From contig DAOUQP010000004.1 of assembly GCA_030625575.1 (NCBI GenBank), positions 1-41,931 of the forward strand: a stretch of 41,931 nucleotides of DNA, written 5' to 3'. Below the pieces are notes generated by a model. That model saw only the letters and a list, made by a program, of their open reading frames with translations, was not told the DNA's origin and did not search any database. Made by a program: the position numbers and the translations under genes. Of the stretch, positions 27,647-36,141 are shown piece after piece; the stretch's first letter is position 1, and every line of letters begins with the position of its first letter. This DNA is from Eubacteriales bacterium (GTDB lineage: Bacteria > Bacillota > Clostridia > Peptostreptococcales > Acidaminobacteraceae).

Positions 27647-28720
27647 TTACTTGATGTATATATATTTTTCTTTTTTTTCAATCACTTCGCCTATAATGGC
27701 CACTTCTAAATCATAGTCTTTTTTTAATTCATCGATATAAATCGATGCTTGATCCTTAGGCAAACTTACCAATAGTCCTCCCGATGTTTGAGGATCGAAT
27801 ACTATTTTTTCATATACCGAATCAATATTTTCATCGAAGTCGACAAACTGAGAATAGTACTTGATGTTTTTAAATGTACCTCCCGGTACAATTTTTTTCC
27901 TTGCTTTTTCAATGACTGTACTCATTAACGGTAATTTTGTATGATCAATCACTATGGTAACTCCAGAATTTGAAGCCACTTCGTAAGCATGCCCTCCTAC
28001 TCCAAACCCAGTTATATCTGTAACAGCATGAGCATCGACTTTATCAAGGGCTTTTGCTGCATTTTTATTGAGCATCGACATAACTTTTACGACTTCATCA
28101 ATCTCTTCTTTGCCTATAAGTTCTCCTTTTACTGCGGTATTCAATATACCACTGCCAAGAGGTTTTGTAAGTACCAGTACATCTCCAACCCTAGCATCAG
28201 CATTTGTTTTAACATTGTCGGGGTGTATGATTCCAGTTACAGACAAGCCGTATTTCGGTTCTCCATCTTCTACAGAATGTCCACCGACAAGTAAGGCTCC
28301 AGCCTCCATGACCTTGTCTGCTCCACCCTTTAATATTTCAGCTAAAATATTAGGATCTAAATGCTTAGGAAATCCTACAATATTAAGTGCTACTATCGGC
28401 TCTCCACCCATTGCATAAATATCACTCAATGCATTGGCTGCAGCAATTTGTCCAAATGTATATGGATCATCGGCAACAGGAGTGAAAAAGTCAAGAGTTT
28501 GAATAATCGCCTGTTCATCATTCAATTTATATACTGCCGCATCATCAGATACATCCAGTCCAACTAATAAACGATCACTATGAAATTTTGGTAACTGACT
28601 CAAAACTTGAGCCAAGGTCTCAGGACCTATCTTGGCCGCTCAGCCAGATGCTTCTGTCATTTCAGTAAGTCGTTTTTCTTTTTTTGTATTCAACTGTGCA
28701 AAGTTGTTCAACTCCAACAT
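27647..28720 (-). CDS. selD: Selenide,water dikinase, selenoprotein with in-frame UGA (Sec27)
   Basis: The ORF track begins at 28615 and misses the N-terminus. Reading from ATG 28720 gives MLELNNFAQLNTKKEKRLTE, then TEASG-U-AAKIGPETLAQ, with the TGA at 28642-28640. SelD has Cys or Sec at this active-site position, so the UGA is selenocysteine at residue 27 of a 357-aa protein, not a nonsense mutation. The body has GLDVSDDAAVY, GGHSVEDGEPKYG and DPQTSGGLL, typical of SelD. It makes selenophosphate from selenide and ATP. GAGGTG is the ribosome binding site. A SECIS-like hairpin follows the UGA. Confidence 0.97.
28609..28641 (-). promoter_or_regulatory. Bacterial SECIS element in selD
   Basis: From the second base of the UGA the minus strand can fold as GAGC...GCTC, CCA...TGG and an apical AGGTC-CTGA-GACCT. 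The apical helix and loop (GGTC-CTGA) lie at the distance from UGA expected for SelB-binding bacterial SECIS hairpins. Confidence 0.75.
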
Positions 28721-28798
28721 GTCATCACCTCAAGTAAGATAATAACATATCAAATCATTTTTTATCATTATATTTATTGATGCATTTCTTGTCATCTA

Positions 28799-29305
28799 TT
28801 AATTTTCTAAATAGTTTCTAATAATCAATACCTTTTGCTCGCCGATTCCCTCGATCTCGATCAAATTATCAACGGTTAAATATCCTACCTTGTTGCGATA
28901 ATCTACAATTTTTTTAGCTGTCACTTCTCCTATGCTGTTGATCAACATAAAATCTTCAATAGTCATTGAATTCAAGTCCTTCACTTTTTCGCTTGGATTT
29001 TCTGAGATTTTAGGTATGACAACCTTATCACCGTCTTTGATAATCATAGCTAGATTGATATTTGTAATATTTGCTTCACTCGACAATCCTCCTGATATTT
29101 CAATCAAGTCTTCTAATCTAGAATTTTCATCGAGTTCATAAACTCCTGGATTTAAAACTTCACCGGTAATATATGCCTTGATTATCCTCGGTAATTTTAT
29201 TTCTGTTTCTAAGACAATTTCCCCGTCGAATTTCAAATAATCAAATATAAAATAAGAAAAAAGAGAAATGCAGATTGCAATAAAAATAATTATGTTTTTT
29301 TTCAT
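28799..29305 (-). CDS. comEA: ComEA-like DNA receptor (SLBB plus helix-hairpin-helix)
   Basis: The 168-aa protein has an N-terminal membrane anchor (about 4-22). An SLBB-type domain follows (AYITGEVLNPGVYELDENSR, about 48-67), and then two helix-hairpin-helix motifs (FMLINSIGEVTAKKIVDYR and LIEIEGIGEQKVLIIRNYL). ComEA binds double-stranded DNA outside the membrane during transformation and passes it to ComEC. It is alone here, divergent from dacF, with a GAGGTG ribosome binding site and its comEC partner 20 kb away. Confidence 0.9.
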   Translation of the reverse strand: MKKNIIIFIAICISLFSYFIFDYLKFDGEIVLETEIKLPRIIKAYITGEVLNPGVYELDENSRLEDLIEISGGLSSEANITNINLAMIIKDGDKVVIPKISENPSEKVKDLNSMTIEDFMLINSIGEVTAKKIVDYRNKVGYLTVDNLIEIEGIGEQKVLIIRNYLEN

Positions 29306-29401
29306 AAATTTGTCACCTCACTATATTTTTCTACACGTTCCTTTTAATTCCTTTTTTTTCTTGCAATTATTTTGTATCTTCATATAAGGATTAGTAAAAT
29401 G

Positions 29402-29410
29402 TGATATAAT
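29402..29410 (+). promoter_or_regulatory. Extended -10 of the dacF promoter
   Basis: TGATATAAT at 29402-29410 is an extended -10 element (TGnTATAAT), 36 bases upstream of the dacF ATG. The -35 region (ATATAA) is weak, as is common with extended -10 promoters. Confidence 0.6.
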
Positions 29411-29445
29411 GGAGCATGAAAAAAAATACATCTCGGAGGAATCCA

Positions 29446-30750
29446 ATGAAAAAAACATACTTTTTAATTGTACTAGGTTTATTACTCATCCTCAATTATT
29501 CTATGATTTCTTTTGCTGAAGAAACACCGAATATTGTTGGAAATAGCGGCATCCTAATCGACTATTCAACAGGCCAAATTCTTTACGAAAAGAATTCCAA
29601 TGGGAAATTTTATCCTTCTAGCACAACTAAAATTCTTACCGCACTAATTATTTTAGAGAATCACCACCTAGATGAAGTTGTGATAATCGATTCAGATAGT
29701 CCGTTTGTTGAAGGCAGCAAAATATTTATCTTTGAGAACGAGGAATTGACTGTTGAACAATTGCTTAAATCAATGTTGGTTGCTTCTGCAAATGATTGTG
29801 CCGAAGCTTTAGCTGTGTACCACTCAGGCAGTATTGAAGCGTTTTCTAAAGAGATGAATGAAAAAGCAAAAGAAATCGGTGCTTTCAATTCGAATTTTAT
29901 GAATCCTCATGGTCTCCACGATGAAAATCATTACACAACCGCATATGATTTATCTCTCATCGCAAGAGAGGCTTATAAAAATCCAATTTTTCAAGAAATT
30001 GTTAAAATGTCGACTTATTCTATAGAACCTACTGAATATCAAGAAGAAACTAGATATATGAAGACAACGAATAAATTCTTAAACAGCACTGATTTGATAT
30101 ATTATAAGGGAAAATACGTTACTGCTAAATACAATATTGTAGATGGTATGAAAACGGGATATACAACTGTATCGAAGAACAATTTGGTTTCGACTGCACA
30201 AAAAAACGGCATTCGGTTGATAAGTGTGGTTCTAAAATCAGATCCCAATAATATTTATTCTGATTCACGGGCTCTCTTGGATTACGGGTTTGATAATTAC
30301 AAATATCACAGTTTTACTTTTTCGGGGAATAAAATCACTTCAGTACCTATTGAAAACGGAACAAAAAATTCCGCAGATTTATTTTCTGATGAAACTATAA
30401 CCGGCTTGATTCCAAAAGATTTCAACATTGAAAATATCAATGAAGTTATCAACACCAATCCCATAACACTTCCTATTTCAGAAGATCAAGTGTTAGGTTC
30501 TATCGAGTACCACGTAGGAGACCAATTGATCGGTAAATCAGATTTAATAACCGATGCAGATGTTATCGAAAAAACATTTCTGATAACTCTACAAAATTAC
30601 TTGATAAAAAAGAATGGTCTTGGAGAGATTGAATATAACTATTATATAAATATAGCCATAAATATTTTAATATCTTTTATTTTATGGCGTACACTCATTA
30701 CAATTTCAAGAATTAGAAGCAAGAAAAAGAGATTGAAAAAGTACTTATAA
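29446..30750 (+). CDS. D-alanyl-D-alanine carboxypeptidase (DacF-type penicillin-binding protein)
   Basis: The ATG at 29446 has a CGGAGGA ribosome binding site; the ORF-track ATG at 29416 does not. The 434-aa protein starts with a signal peptide (MKKTYFLIVLGLLLILNYSM, cut near SFA-EE). It has the three serine-peptidase motifs: STTK (SxxK), SAN (SxN) and KTG. A C-terminal membrane helix (INILISFILWRTLITI) and basic tail anchor it, as in PBP5/DacF enzymes. It trims the terminal D-Ala from peptidoglycan side chains outside the membrane. It is 12 bases upstream of sdaAB and probably co-transcribed. Confidence 0.93.
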   Translation: MKKTYFLIVLGLLLILNYSMISFAEETPNIVGNSGILIDYSTGQILYEKNSNGKFYPSSTTKILTALIILENHHLDEVVIIDSDSPFVEGSKIFIFENEELTVEQLLKSMLVASANDCAEALAVYHSGSIEAFSKEMNEKAKEIGAFNSNFMNPHGLHDENHYTTAYDLSLIAREAYKNPIFQEIVKMSTYSIEPTEYQEETRYMKTTNKFLNSTDLIYYKGKYVTAKYNIVDGMKTGYTTVSKNNLVSTAQKNGIRLISVVLKSDPNNIYSDSRALLDYGFDNYKYHSFTFSGNKITSVPIENGTKNSADLFSDETITGLIPKDFNIENINEVINTNPITLPISEDQVLGSIEYHVGDQLIGKSDLITDADVIEKTFLITLQNYLIKKNGLGEIEYNYYINIAINILISFILWRTLITISRIRSKKKRLKKYL

Positions 30751-30762
30751 AGGAGCGTATAT

Positions 30763-31440
30763 ATGGCGAATTTAAGTTTTACCGAGGTTTTGGGACCTGT
30801 TATGATTGGCCCTTCAAGTTCTCATACAGCAGGTGCTGCAAAGCTTGGGTTGATCGCAAGTATGATTAACAATAATAATTTTGATAAGATAGATATAATT
30901 CTCCATGGTTCTTTTGCACAAACATATAGAGGTCATGGAACAGATAAGGCTATTATCGGAGGAATTCTAGGAATGAAACCCGATGACATCAATATCAGAA
31001 ATTCAATATCCATAGCTGCAGAAAAAAAATTACTTGTTAATATTACTGAGGATGATCTAGGTTATTATCATCCTAATACTGCTAAATTGATTTTTTACAA
31101 TGCAGATGGATCTACACACACTATTATCGGCTCTTCAACAGGTGGCGGCAGTATTCAAATTGTTGAAATAGATTCCTTTAAAATTTCTTTTACAGGTGAA
31201 TATCCAACCCTGATTATCAACCATATAGACAGAAAAGGAATCATAAGTGAAATTACTACTGTTCTAGCTGATAATAATATCAATGTAGCCACTATGAATG
31301 TAAGTAGACTACAAAAAAATAAAGAAGCTTCTATTATCATAGAATCGGATTCGATAATTCCTCAAAATGTCAGCGAAAGACTAAAAACAATCGATGATGT
31401 AAAATCAGTCAGAGTAATCAATATAGGAGCTGAAATATGA
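30763..31440 (+). CDS. sdaAB: L-serine dehydratase, iron-sulfur-dependent, beta subunit
   Basis: The 225-aa protein begins with TEVLGPVMIGPSSSHTAGA, the signature of the beta subunit. It ends in an ACT domain (about 145-220: PTLIINHIDRKGIISEITTV) that could respond to serine. With the alpha subunit it converts L-serine to pyruvate and ammonia using a [4Fe-4S] cluster, through 2-aminoacrylate. Its stop overlaps the alpha-subunit start (ATGA). AAGGAGC is the ribosome binding site. Confidence 0.97.
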   Translation: MANLSFTEVLGPVMIGPSSSHTAGAAKLGLIASMINNNNFDKIDIILHGSFAQTYRGHGTDKAIIGGILGMKPDDINIRNSISIAAEKKLLVNITEDDLGYYHPNTAKLIFYNADGSTHTIIGSSTGGGSIQIVEIDSFKISFTGEYPTLIINHIDRKGIISEITTVLADNNINVATMNVSRLQKNKEASIIIESDSIIPQNVSERLKTIDDVKSVRVINIGAEI

Positions 31441-32312
31441 TGTTTAATACAGGAAAAGAACTGCTTGAGTTAACAAATAAATATGATTGCAGCATCTCAG
31501 ATATTCTTATAAAAAAGGAAATGGAAATTTTCGAATCAACTGAAGAAGAAATTCTAGAAAAAACCAAGAAGATTTATGATGTTATGAAAAACTCTGCTAG
31601 CGAATCCATACTGCATCCTGAAAAATATAAAGGCCATATAATCGGTGGCGATGCAATAAAAATGAAAAAATACGCTGATAACAACGATACATATTGTGGG
31701 GAAACAATCAACCTCGCAATGGCAAGAGCTTTTTCAACATCAGAAGTCAATGCATCAATGGGACTCATTTGTGCTGCTCCTACAGCTGGTGCAAGTGGTA
31801 TCATTCCAGCTGCAATCATTACAGGCAGCGAAAAAATAAACGCTGATGAAATTTCAACGTTGAAAGCTTTGCTCACTTCTGCCGCTATTGGCGAACTTAT
31901 TACTAAAAATGCTACTGTTTCAGGTGCCGAAGGTGGATGTCAAGCAGAAACAGGCACTGCTGCTGCAATGGCGGCGGCTGCTTTAGTCGAGTTAAAAGGT
32001 GGATCTCCAAAAGCATCTCTACACGCTTCCAGTATCGCTTTAAAAAATGTCATGGGGTTGGTTTGTGATCCTATTGCAGGACTAGTTGAATCACCGTGTG
32101 CAAAGAGAAATGCTTCGGGGGTTACTAATGCTATGATATCGGCAGATATGGCTTTAGCTGGCGTTGAAAGCATCGTTCCCTTTGATGAAATGGTGGAAAC
32201 AATGCTTAAGGTTGGAAGATCTCTACCTAACACATTAAAAGAAACTGCGCTAGGTGGAATTGCAATAACAAAAACAGCAAAAGCTTTAGAAAAAAAGATA
32301 TTTAATAAATAA
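31437..32312 (+). CDS. sdaAA: L-serine dehydratase, iron-sulfur-dependent, alpha subunit
   Basis: The 291-aa protein has the alpha-subunit features: GASGIIPAAI, the EGGCQAETGTAAAMAAAAL segment, and cysteines in LVCDPIAGLVESPCAKRNA that bind the iron-sulfur cluster. It is the catalytic half of the oxygen-sensitive serine dehydratase, which fits an anaerobic lifestyle. The start is ATG 31437 (or the next ATG at 31440), overlapping the sdaAB stop. No clear terminator separates it from the downstream Fur-controlled promoter. Confidence 0.97.
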   Translation: MMFNTGKELLELTNKYDCSISDILIKKEMEIFESTEEEILEKTKKIYDVMKNSASESILHPEKYKGHIIGGDAIKMKKYADNNDTYCGETINLAMARAFSTSEVNASMGLICAAPTAGASGIIPAAIITGSEKINADEISTLKALLTSAAIGELITKNATVSGAEGGCQAETGTAAAMAAAALVELKGGSPKASLHASSIALKNVMGLVCDPIAGLVESPCAKRNASGVTNAMISADMALAGVESIVPFDEMVETMLKVGRSLPNTLKETALGGIAITKTAKALEKKIFNK

Positions 32313-32329
32313 AATTAAATAAATTTAGT

Positions 32330-32358
32330 TTGACAAATCACTGTTTTGAGTCTAATAT
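32330..32358 (+). promoter_or_regulatory. Promoter of the SsuABC-type importer operon
   Basis: A perfect TTGACA (32330-32335) is followed after 17 bases by TAATAT (32353-32358). It lies just ahead of the Fur box. Confidence 0.75.
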
Positions 32359-32364
32359 AATAAT

Positions 32365-32383
32365 GGAAATGATAATCATTATT
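32365..32383 (+). promoter_or_regulatory. Fur box (iron-responsive operator)
   Basis: GGAAATGATAATCATTATT matches the 19-bp Fur consensus GATAATGATAATCATTATC at 16 of 19 positions. It lies immediately downstream of the -10, over the expected transcription start, so bound Fur-iron would block transcription. Confidence 0.85.
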
Positions 32384-32399
32384 ATTTAGGAGGCTTATT

Positions 32400-33383
32400 A
32401 TGAAAAAAATCATAGTTTTATTAGTTATATTATCAACACTTGTATTATTATTCACTGGATGTAGTAACCAACCCGAGGAAAACGTTACTAAAACTTTGAC
32501 AATCTCGACTTCTTTCGCTGCCAACAGTATCCCTTTCTTCTACATGCTAGAAGAAAAAACACTTGGTGATGATATAGATTTTCAAGTTAATATTCACAAA
32601 ACAAGAGATGAAGCGACTGCAAAAATTTTAAAGAGCGAAATCGACATGGCTATGTTATCCGCTCAAGAAGCTGCAAATATGTATAATAAAGAACTCGATG
32701 TAAAACTTTTAAATGCGACATATGGTGCTACTTTTTTTCTTCTTTCGAGAAATGACGCTATAAATGATTACACTGATTTAATTGGAAAAGAAATATGGAC
32801 TTCTGTAAAAGGTGGACCTGTTTCATTTACTCTAAACCAACTTCTTTTAAATTCAACTATTGATCCGAATGCTGATGTTTCTTACAAATTCATCAATCTT
32901 AAAGAATTGACACAATTGGTTATCAATGATTTAAAGGACATTGAAGTTTTTTCAACAAGAGAACCTTTTGTAAGTAAAATTTTAGCTTCTAGTCCTGATA
33001 TCAAAATTGTTTACAATCTAGATCATGAATGGGAAAGAGTTTTCGGTAACAGAATTCCTTTATCAGGAGTTATCGCCAGAAATGATTATTTAGAGGATAA
33101 TCAAGATATGTATGTACTATTCAACTCAAAATATGATGAAGCTATAAAATGGATCAATGATAACCCGGAAGAAGCTGCACAATTAGGTGCAAAATATCTT
33201 GAAGGACTAAATTCCAAAATTCTTGAAAAATCCATCATAAACATGAATCTCGAAATGGTCGAAGAAAAAAATATAAAAAACGAGCTTAATGCATATTTTT
33301 CACAATGGCTCGAATTCAATCCTGAAATGGTAGGTAAAAAATTACCCGATTCCGATTTTTATTCAATTATAGGGGAAGATTAA
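32400..33383 (+). CDS. ABC transporter substrate-binding lipoprotein (SsuA/NMT1-like), Fur-controlled
   Basis: The 327-aa protein has a lipoprotein signal peptide ending in the lipobox LFTGC (Cys21). A periplasmic-binding fold of the NMT1/SsuA/TauA type follows (LTISTSFAANSIPFFYMLEE, then EIDMAMLSAQEAANMY, GKEIWTSVKGG). Such proteins usually bind sulfonates, nitrate, bicarbonate or thiamine precursors. Here the Fur box upstream argues for an iron-related substrate. I recall an ssuACB-type operon among Fur-controlled loci of C. difficile, but that is from memory. It heads a three-gene operon. Confidence 0.9.
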   Translation: MKKIIVLLVILSTLVLLFTGCSNQPEENVTKTLTISTSFAANSIPFFYMLEEKTLGDDIDFQVNIHKTRDEATAKILKSEIDMAMLSAQEAANMYNKELDVKLLNATYGATFFLLSRNDAINDYTDLIGKEIWTSVKGGPVSFTLNQLLLNSTIDPNADVSYKFINLKELTQLVINDLKDIEVFSTREPFVSKILASSPDIKIVYNLDHEWERVFGNRIPLSGVIARNDYLEDNQDMYVLFNSKYDEAIKWINDNPEEAAQLGAKYLEGLNSKILEKSIINMNLEMVEEKNIKNELNAYFSQWLEFNPEMVGKKLPDSDFYSIIGED

Positions 33384-33384
33384 A

Positions 33385-34131
33385 TTGCTCAAACAGCTCA
33401 ATAAAAAAACTTTATTTCTATCAAGCATTACATTTTTAATAATATGGCAAATAGCTTCATGGATTTATCCTCCTGTCATTGTTCCCAGTCCATACTTGGT
33501 AATAAAGAACATGGTGATGTATTTAGGAAATCCAGAATTTTATGCCGACTTATCCATCACCCTCATGAGAGGGTTGATAGGCTATGTCATTTCAGTTGTA
33601 TTAGGTATATTAATTGCTTTTTCAATTAACCATACTTCATTGCTGAAGAACATTTTATATCCATATTTGTTGACTTTGCAAATCATTCCAAGAATTTCAT
33701 GGATTTTGATAGCGATGATTTGGTTTCCACTGAATTCTCAAATTGTTATATTTATTATATCTATTACAATAATGCCGACAATTGCAATCAATACCTTGGA
33801 AGGTTTAGAAAATATCGACCCTTCTCTTTTGGAAATGGCTAAAGTCTACAAAATTAAAGGACCTCAGATAATTAGAAATATCTATTTACCTTCAATTGCA
33901 CCGTATATTTTTTCAGGTATGAAGATAGCGCTCGGCATCACATGGAAGACTGTTGTCATGGCAGAATTGCTGACTGTTCAAACAGGTATTGGAGCAAGGA
34001 TGTCTTATGCGAAAACTTCTTTCTCAACCGATCATATCTTAGCATTAACAGTTTATATAATTATAATCGGCCTTTTTTTCCAAGGTGTTTTATCTAAAGT
34101 TAAAGCGCATTTTGAAAGGTGGAAAATTTAA
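33385..34131 (+). CDS. ABC transporter permease (SsuC/TauC-like)
   Basis: The 248-aa protein has about six membrane helices and the binding-protein-dependent transport signature near the EAA loop (NTLEGLENIDPSLLEMAKVY, then IKGPQIIRNIYLPSIAPYIF). The likely start is TTG at 33385, two bases after the binding-protein stop, with AGGGGA as ribosome binding site; no better start precedes the first helix. It forms the membrane channel with the ATPase encoded next, whose start overlaps this stop (TAATG). Confidence 0.92.
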   Translation: MLKQLNKKTLFLSSITFLIIWQIASWIYPPVIVPSPYLVIKNMVMYLGNPEFYADLSITLMRGLIGYVISVVLGILIAFSINHTSLLKNILYPYLLTLQIIPRISWILIAMIWFPLNSQIVIFIISITIMPTIAINTLEGLENIDPSLLEMAKVYKIKGPQIIRNIYLPSIAPYIFSGMKIALGITWKTVVMAELLTVQTGIGARMSYAKTSFSTDHILALTVYIIIIGLFFQGVLSKVKAHFERWKI

Positions 34132-34961
34132 TGAAAAATGATATTGAAATGCTTCATATCGATAAATCATATAATGGCTTCAATATTTTAGAGGACTTTA
34201 ACTTAAAAATTCCAAGAAATAAAATCACTTGCATTGTAGGACCATCTGGTTGTGGAAAATCTACTATATTGAATATTCTTTCTGGGTTAACACATCAAGA
34301 CAAAGGGGAAATAACTTATATTGAAGAGAGTCTAATCAGTTATGCTTTTCAAGAGCCAAGATTGCTTCCTTGGAGAAATGCAAAAGATAATTTAAGATTG
34401 GTTCTTAAAAACAAAATGAATGAAGCTTTAATAGATAGTCATGTAGATTATTGGCTGGATTCTGTTGAGCTCTCTGATTATAAAGATTACTTTCCTAACC
34501 AGCTCAGTGGTGGTATGATGCAACGTTTAGCTTTAGCAAGAGCATTTGCTTTCCCAAGCAATCTTCTTTTAATGGACGAACCTTTTAAAGGGCTAGATGC
34601 TCCATTGCGTCATAAGATGATTGCATTGACGAGAAAACTATGGCAACAAGAAAACAAAACTATAGTTTTTGTTACTCACGATATACAGGAAGCACTTCTA
34701 CTAGGACATCGAGTCATTGCACTAGGTGGAAAACCAACTACTACTCTTGACGAGCTTGAAATAGACATTCCTGTCGAAGATCGAAAAATCGGTTGTGTCA
34801 AACTCGCCAGGCAACAAGGATATCTTTATGATTTAATTGAACACGGTAGCCTAGGCGTAAAAAACTGTCCGCGTATTCAACAAATAAAGAATAGATTTTA
34901 CGATCAAAAATCTTTCGAAACACTTCCTTGCGATGATGAAAAACATCCTCGTAAGCTTTAA
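34131..34961 (+). CDS. ABC transporter ATP-binding protein (SsuB/TauB-like) with a cysteine-containing C-terminal tail
   Basis: The ATG at 34131 overlaps the permease stop and follows AAAGGTGG; the ORF-track GTG at 34119 is inside that site. The 276-aa protein has Walker A GPSGCGKST (37-45), Q-loop FQEP, signature LSGGM (125-129), Walker B LLLMDEPF and the VTHD switch. Most SsuB-type ATPases end near residue 240-250. This one has about 35 more residues with three cysteines in the C-terminal part (222, 246, 267). It powers uptake by the Fur-controlled importer. Confidence 0.94.
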   Translation: MKNDIEMLHIDKSYNGFNILEDFNLKIPRNKITCIVGPSGCGKSTILNILSGLTHQDKGEITYIEESLISYAFQEPRLLPWRNAKDNLRLVLKNKMNEALIDSHVDYWLDSVELSDYKDYFPNQLSGGMMQRLALARAFAFPSNLLLMDEPFKGLDAPLRHKMIALTRKLWQQENKTIVFVTHDIQEALLLGHRVIALGGKPTTTLDELEIDIPVEDRKIGCVKLARQQGYLYDLIEHGSLGVKNCPRIQQIKNRFYDQKSFETLPCDDEKHPRKL

Positions 34962-35004
34962 AAGTATTATCAACACTAAAAAATATTATAATTGAAATAC
35001 AGAA

Positions 35005-35036
35005 AAAACCCCAAACATATAACTGCTTGGGGTTTT
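35005..35036 (+). terminator. Rho-independent terminator after the importer operon
   Basis: AAAACCCCAA / TTGGGGTTTT forms a 10-bp stem with a 12-base loop. It lies 44 bases past the ATPase stop. The rest of 35037-35184 shows no gene. Confidence 0.8.
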
Positions 35037-35184
35037 CACATCATTCTACCGCTTCTGTGAATAAAAACACTATACGGGTATTTTGTAATATTCAACTAAA
35101 GTTCTCTTCAAAAATTCTCCCTCCATATAAATTCAAATATCTATATATCATCGAATTCATTCATGACTCTTGTTAATTAACAAT

Positions 35185-35829
35185 TTAAAATTCATCAGGT
35201 ACAGTAGTAGATACTGGATAGAATCTCAATTGAACTATCTTTAGACCTTTATTGTCATACTGCCAAAAATAATCTTGCATTTCATCAGCAAACAAATTAT
35301 ACCTTTCAGCAGTTCCATCACCATCTAAATCAACGTATACATACAATAACTCTTTTGTTGCGTTAATAGTTTTTGGTTTGCCTGGATTTCGAGAAATAGG
35401 TAAAGAAATAACGCTCAATTCCATAACCCATTCTTCCAATGTTTCATCCCAATAATATGCTCCGGAAGTCATTTCTGCACTTCTACCAGGTTTTCCTAGA
35501 GCTCTTACAAATACTGAATACTCAGATGTTCCAGTATTGTCTGGATCCGGATTCGGTAATTGAAAAGCAGCACCGTCTTTATCGGTTCCATTCTTATCTA
35601 AAACAGCAAAGTCACCCTCAGAAAGCATTATTTTAGTCTTTCCTTCAAGTGGTACGAAAATTACATGTCCAGCTGCATTATCAGGCATATTTTCCTTCTC
35701 ATTTACACCAATGATATTTAAATTAAAGTGTGCTCCTGATGGCATACTATTTCCTACACCTGCAATTACTGGTTGTGCAGCCAAAATTAAAATAAGTAAA
35801 AACATAAAAATACGCACTCTTTTTTTCAT
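35185..35829 (-). CDS. Uncharacterised secreted protein with a DxDxDG-like calcium motif
   Basis: I do not recognise a named family. The 214-aa protein has a clear signal peptide (MKKRVRIFMFLLILILAAQP, cut near VIA-GVG), so it is exported. The mature part is beta-rich: GAHFNLNIIGVNEKE, GHVIFVPLEGKTKIML, then YVYVDLDGDGTAERYNLF, which has a DxDxDG calcium-loop-like motif. The protein is a single domain with no cell-wall anchor. It is a lone gene with a GGAGTG ribosome binding site and no obvious partner. Confidence 0.85.
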   Translation of the reverse strand: MKKRVRIFMFLLILILAAQPVIAGVGNSMPSGAHFNLNIIGVNEKENMPDNAAGHVIFVPLEGKTKIMLSEGDFAVLDKNGTDKDGAAFQLPNPDPDNTGTSEYSVFVRALGKPGRSAEMTSGAYYWDETLEEWVMELSVISLPISRNPGKPKTINATKELLYVYVDLDGDGTAERYNLFADEMQDYFWQYDNKGLKIVQLRFYPVSTTVPDEF

Positions 35830-36073
35830 AATACACTCCTTCTTATATTACAAAACACCCTTATAACCGTAATTAAAACATACCCATATTATGTTACCCA
35901 AAACAAGAATATGTAAATTTGTTATTACAAAATAAAAAAGGAGAAGATATTAATTAAAAGAAATACTTAAATATGATAGATATTATTAATTCAAGCTTCA
36001 TTTTTTGTCAATATCTATAATTTTAATTTTGATTATTCAAATATCTATAAATATTTTCAATAATTTATTTCAT
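35830..36073. other. Gene-free AT-rich spacer
   Basis: No supported gene is seen here. It holds the upstream region of the secreted-protein gene and near-repeats of AATATCTATAA (around 36012 and 36040). An AAGGAGAAG stretch at 35938-35946 has no start codon at proper spacing. Confidence 0.6.
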
Positions 36074-36126
36074 AAAAAAAACCTAGCAATCAGTCCCTCT
36101 ATCAAGAGAATCCAATCACTAGGTTT
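36074..36126 (-). terminator. Terminator after ridA
   Basis: AAACCTAG / CTAGGTTT forms an 8-bp stem around a 32-base loop that contains a smaller CTCT-ATCA-AGAG hairpin. On the minus strand it is followed by TTTTTTT. Confidence 0.65.
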
Positions 36127-36141
36127 CAGTTCAATAATTCA

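Noticed and set aside
28640-28642. In-frame TGA in selD, which could mark a pseudogene
   Set aside because: It is at the conserved Sec/Cys active-site position, is followed by a SECIS-like hairpin, and the genome encodes selA, selB and selC. It is read as selenocysteine.
35168-35181. Palindrome TTGTTAATTAACAA near the secreted-protein gene end
   Set aside because: AT-only palindromes of this size are expected by chance in such sequence, and no T-run follows.
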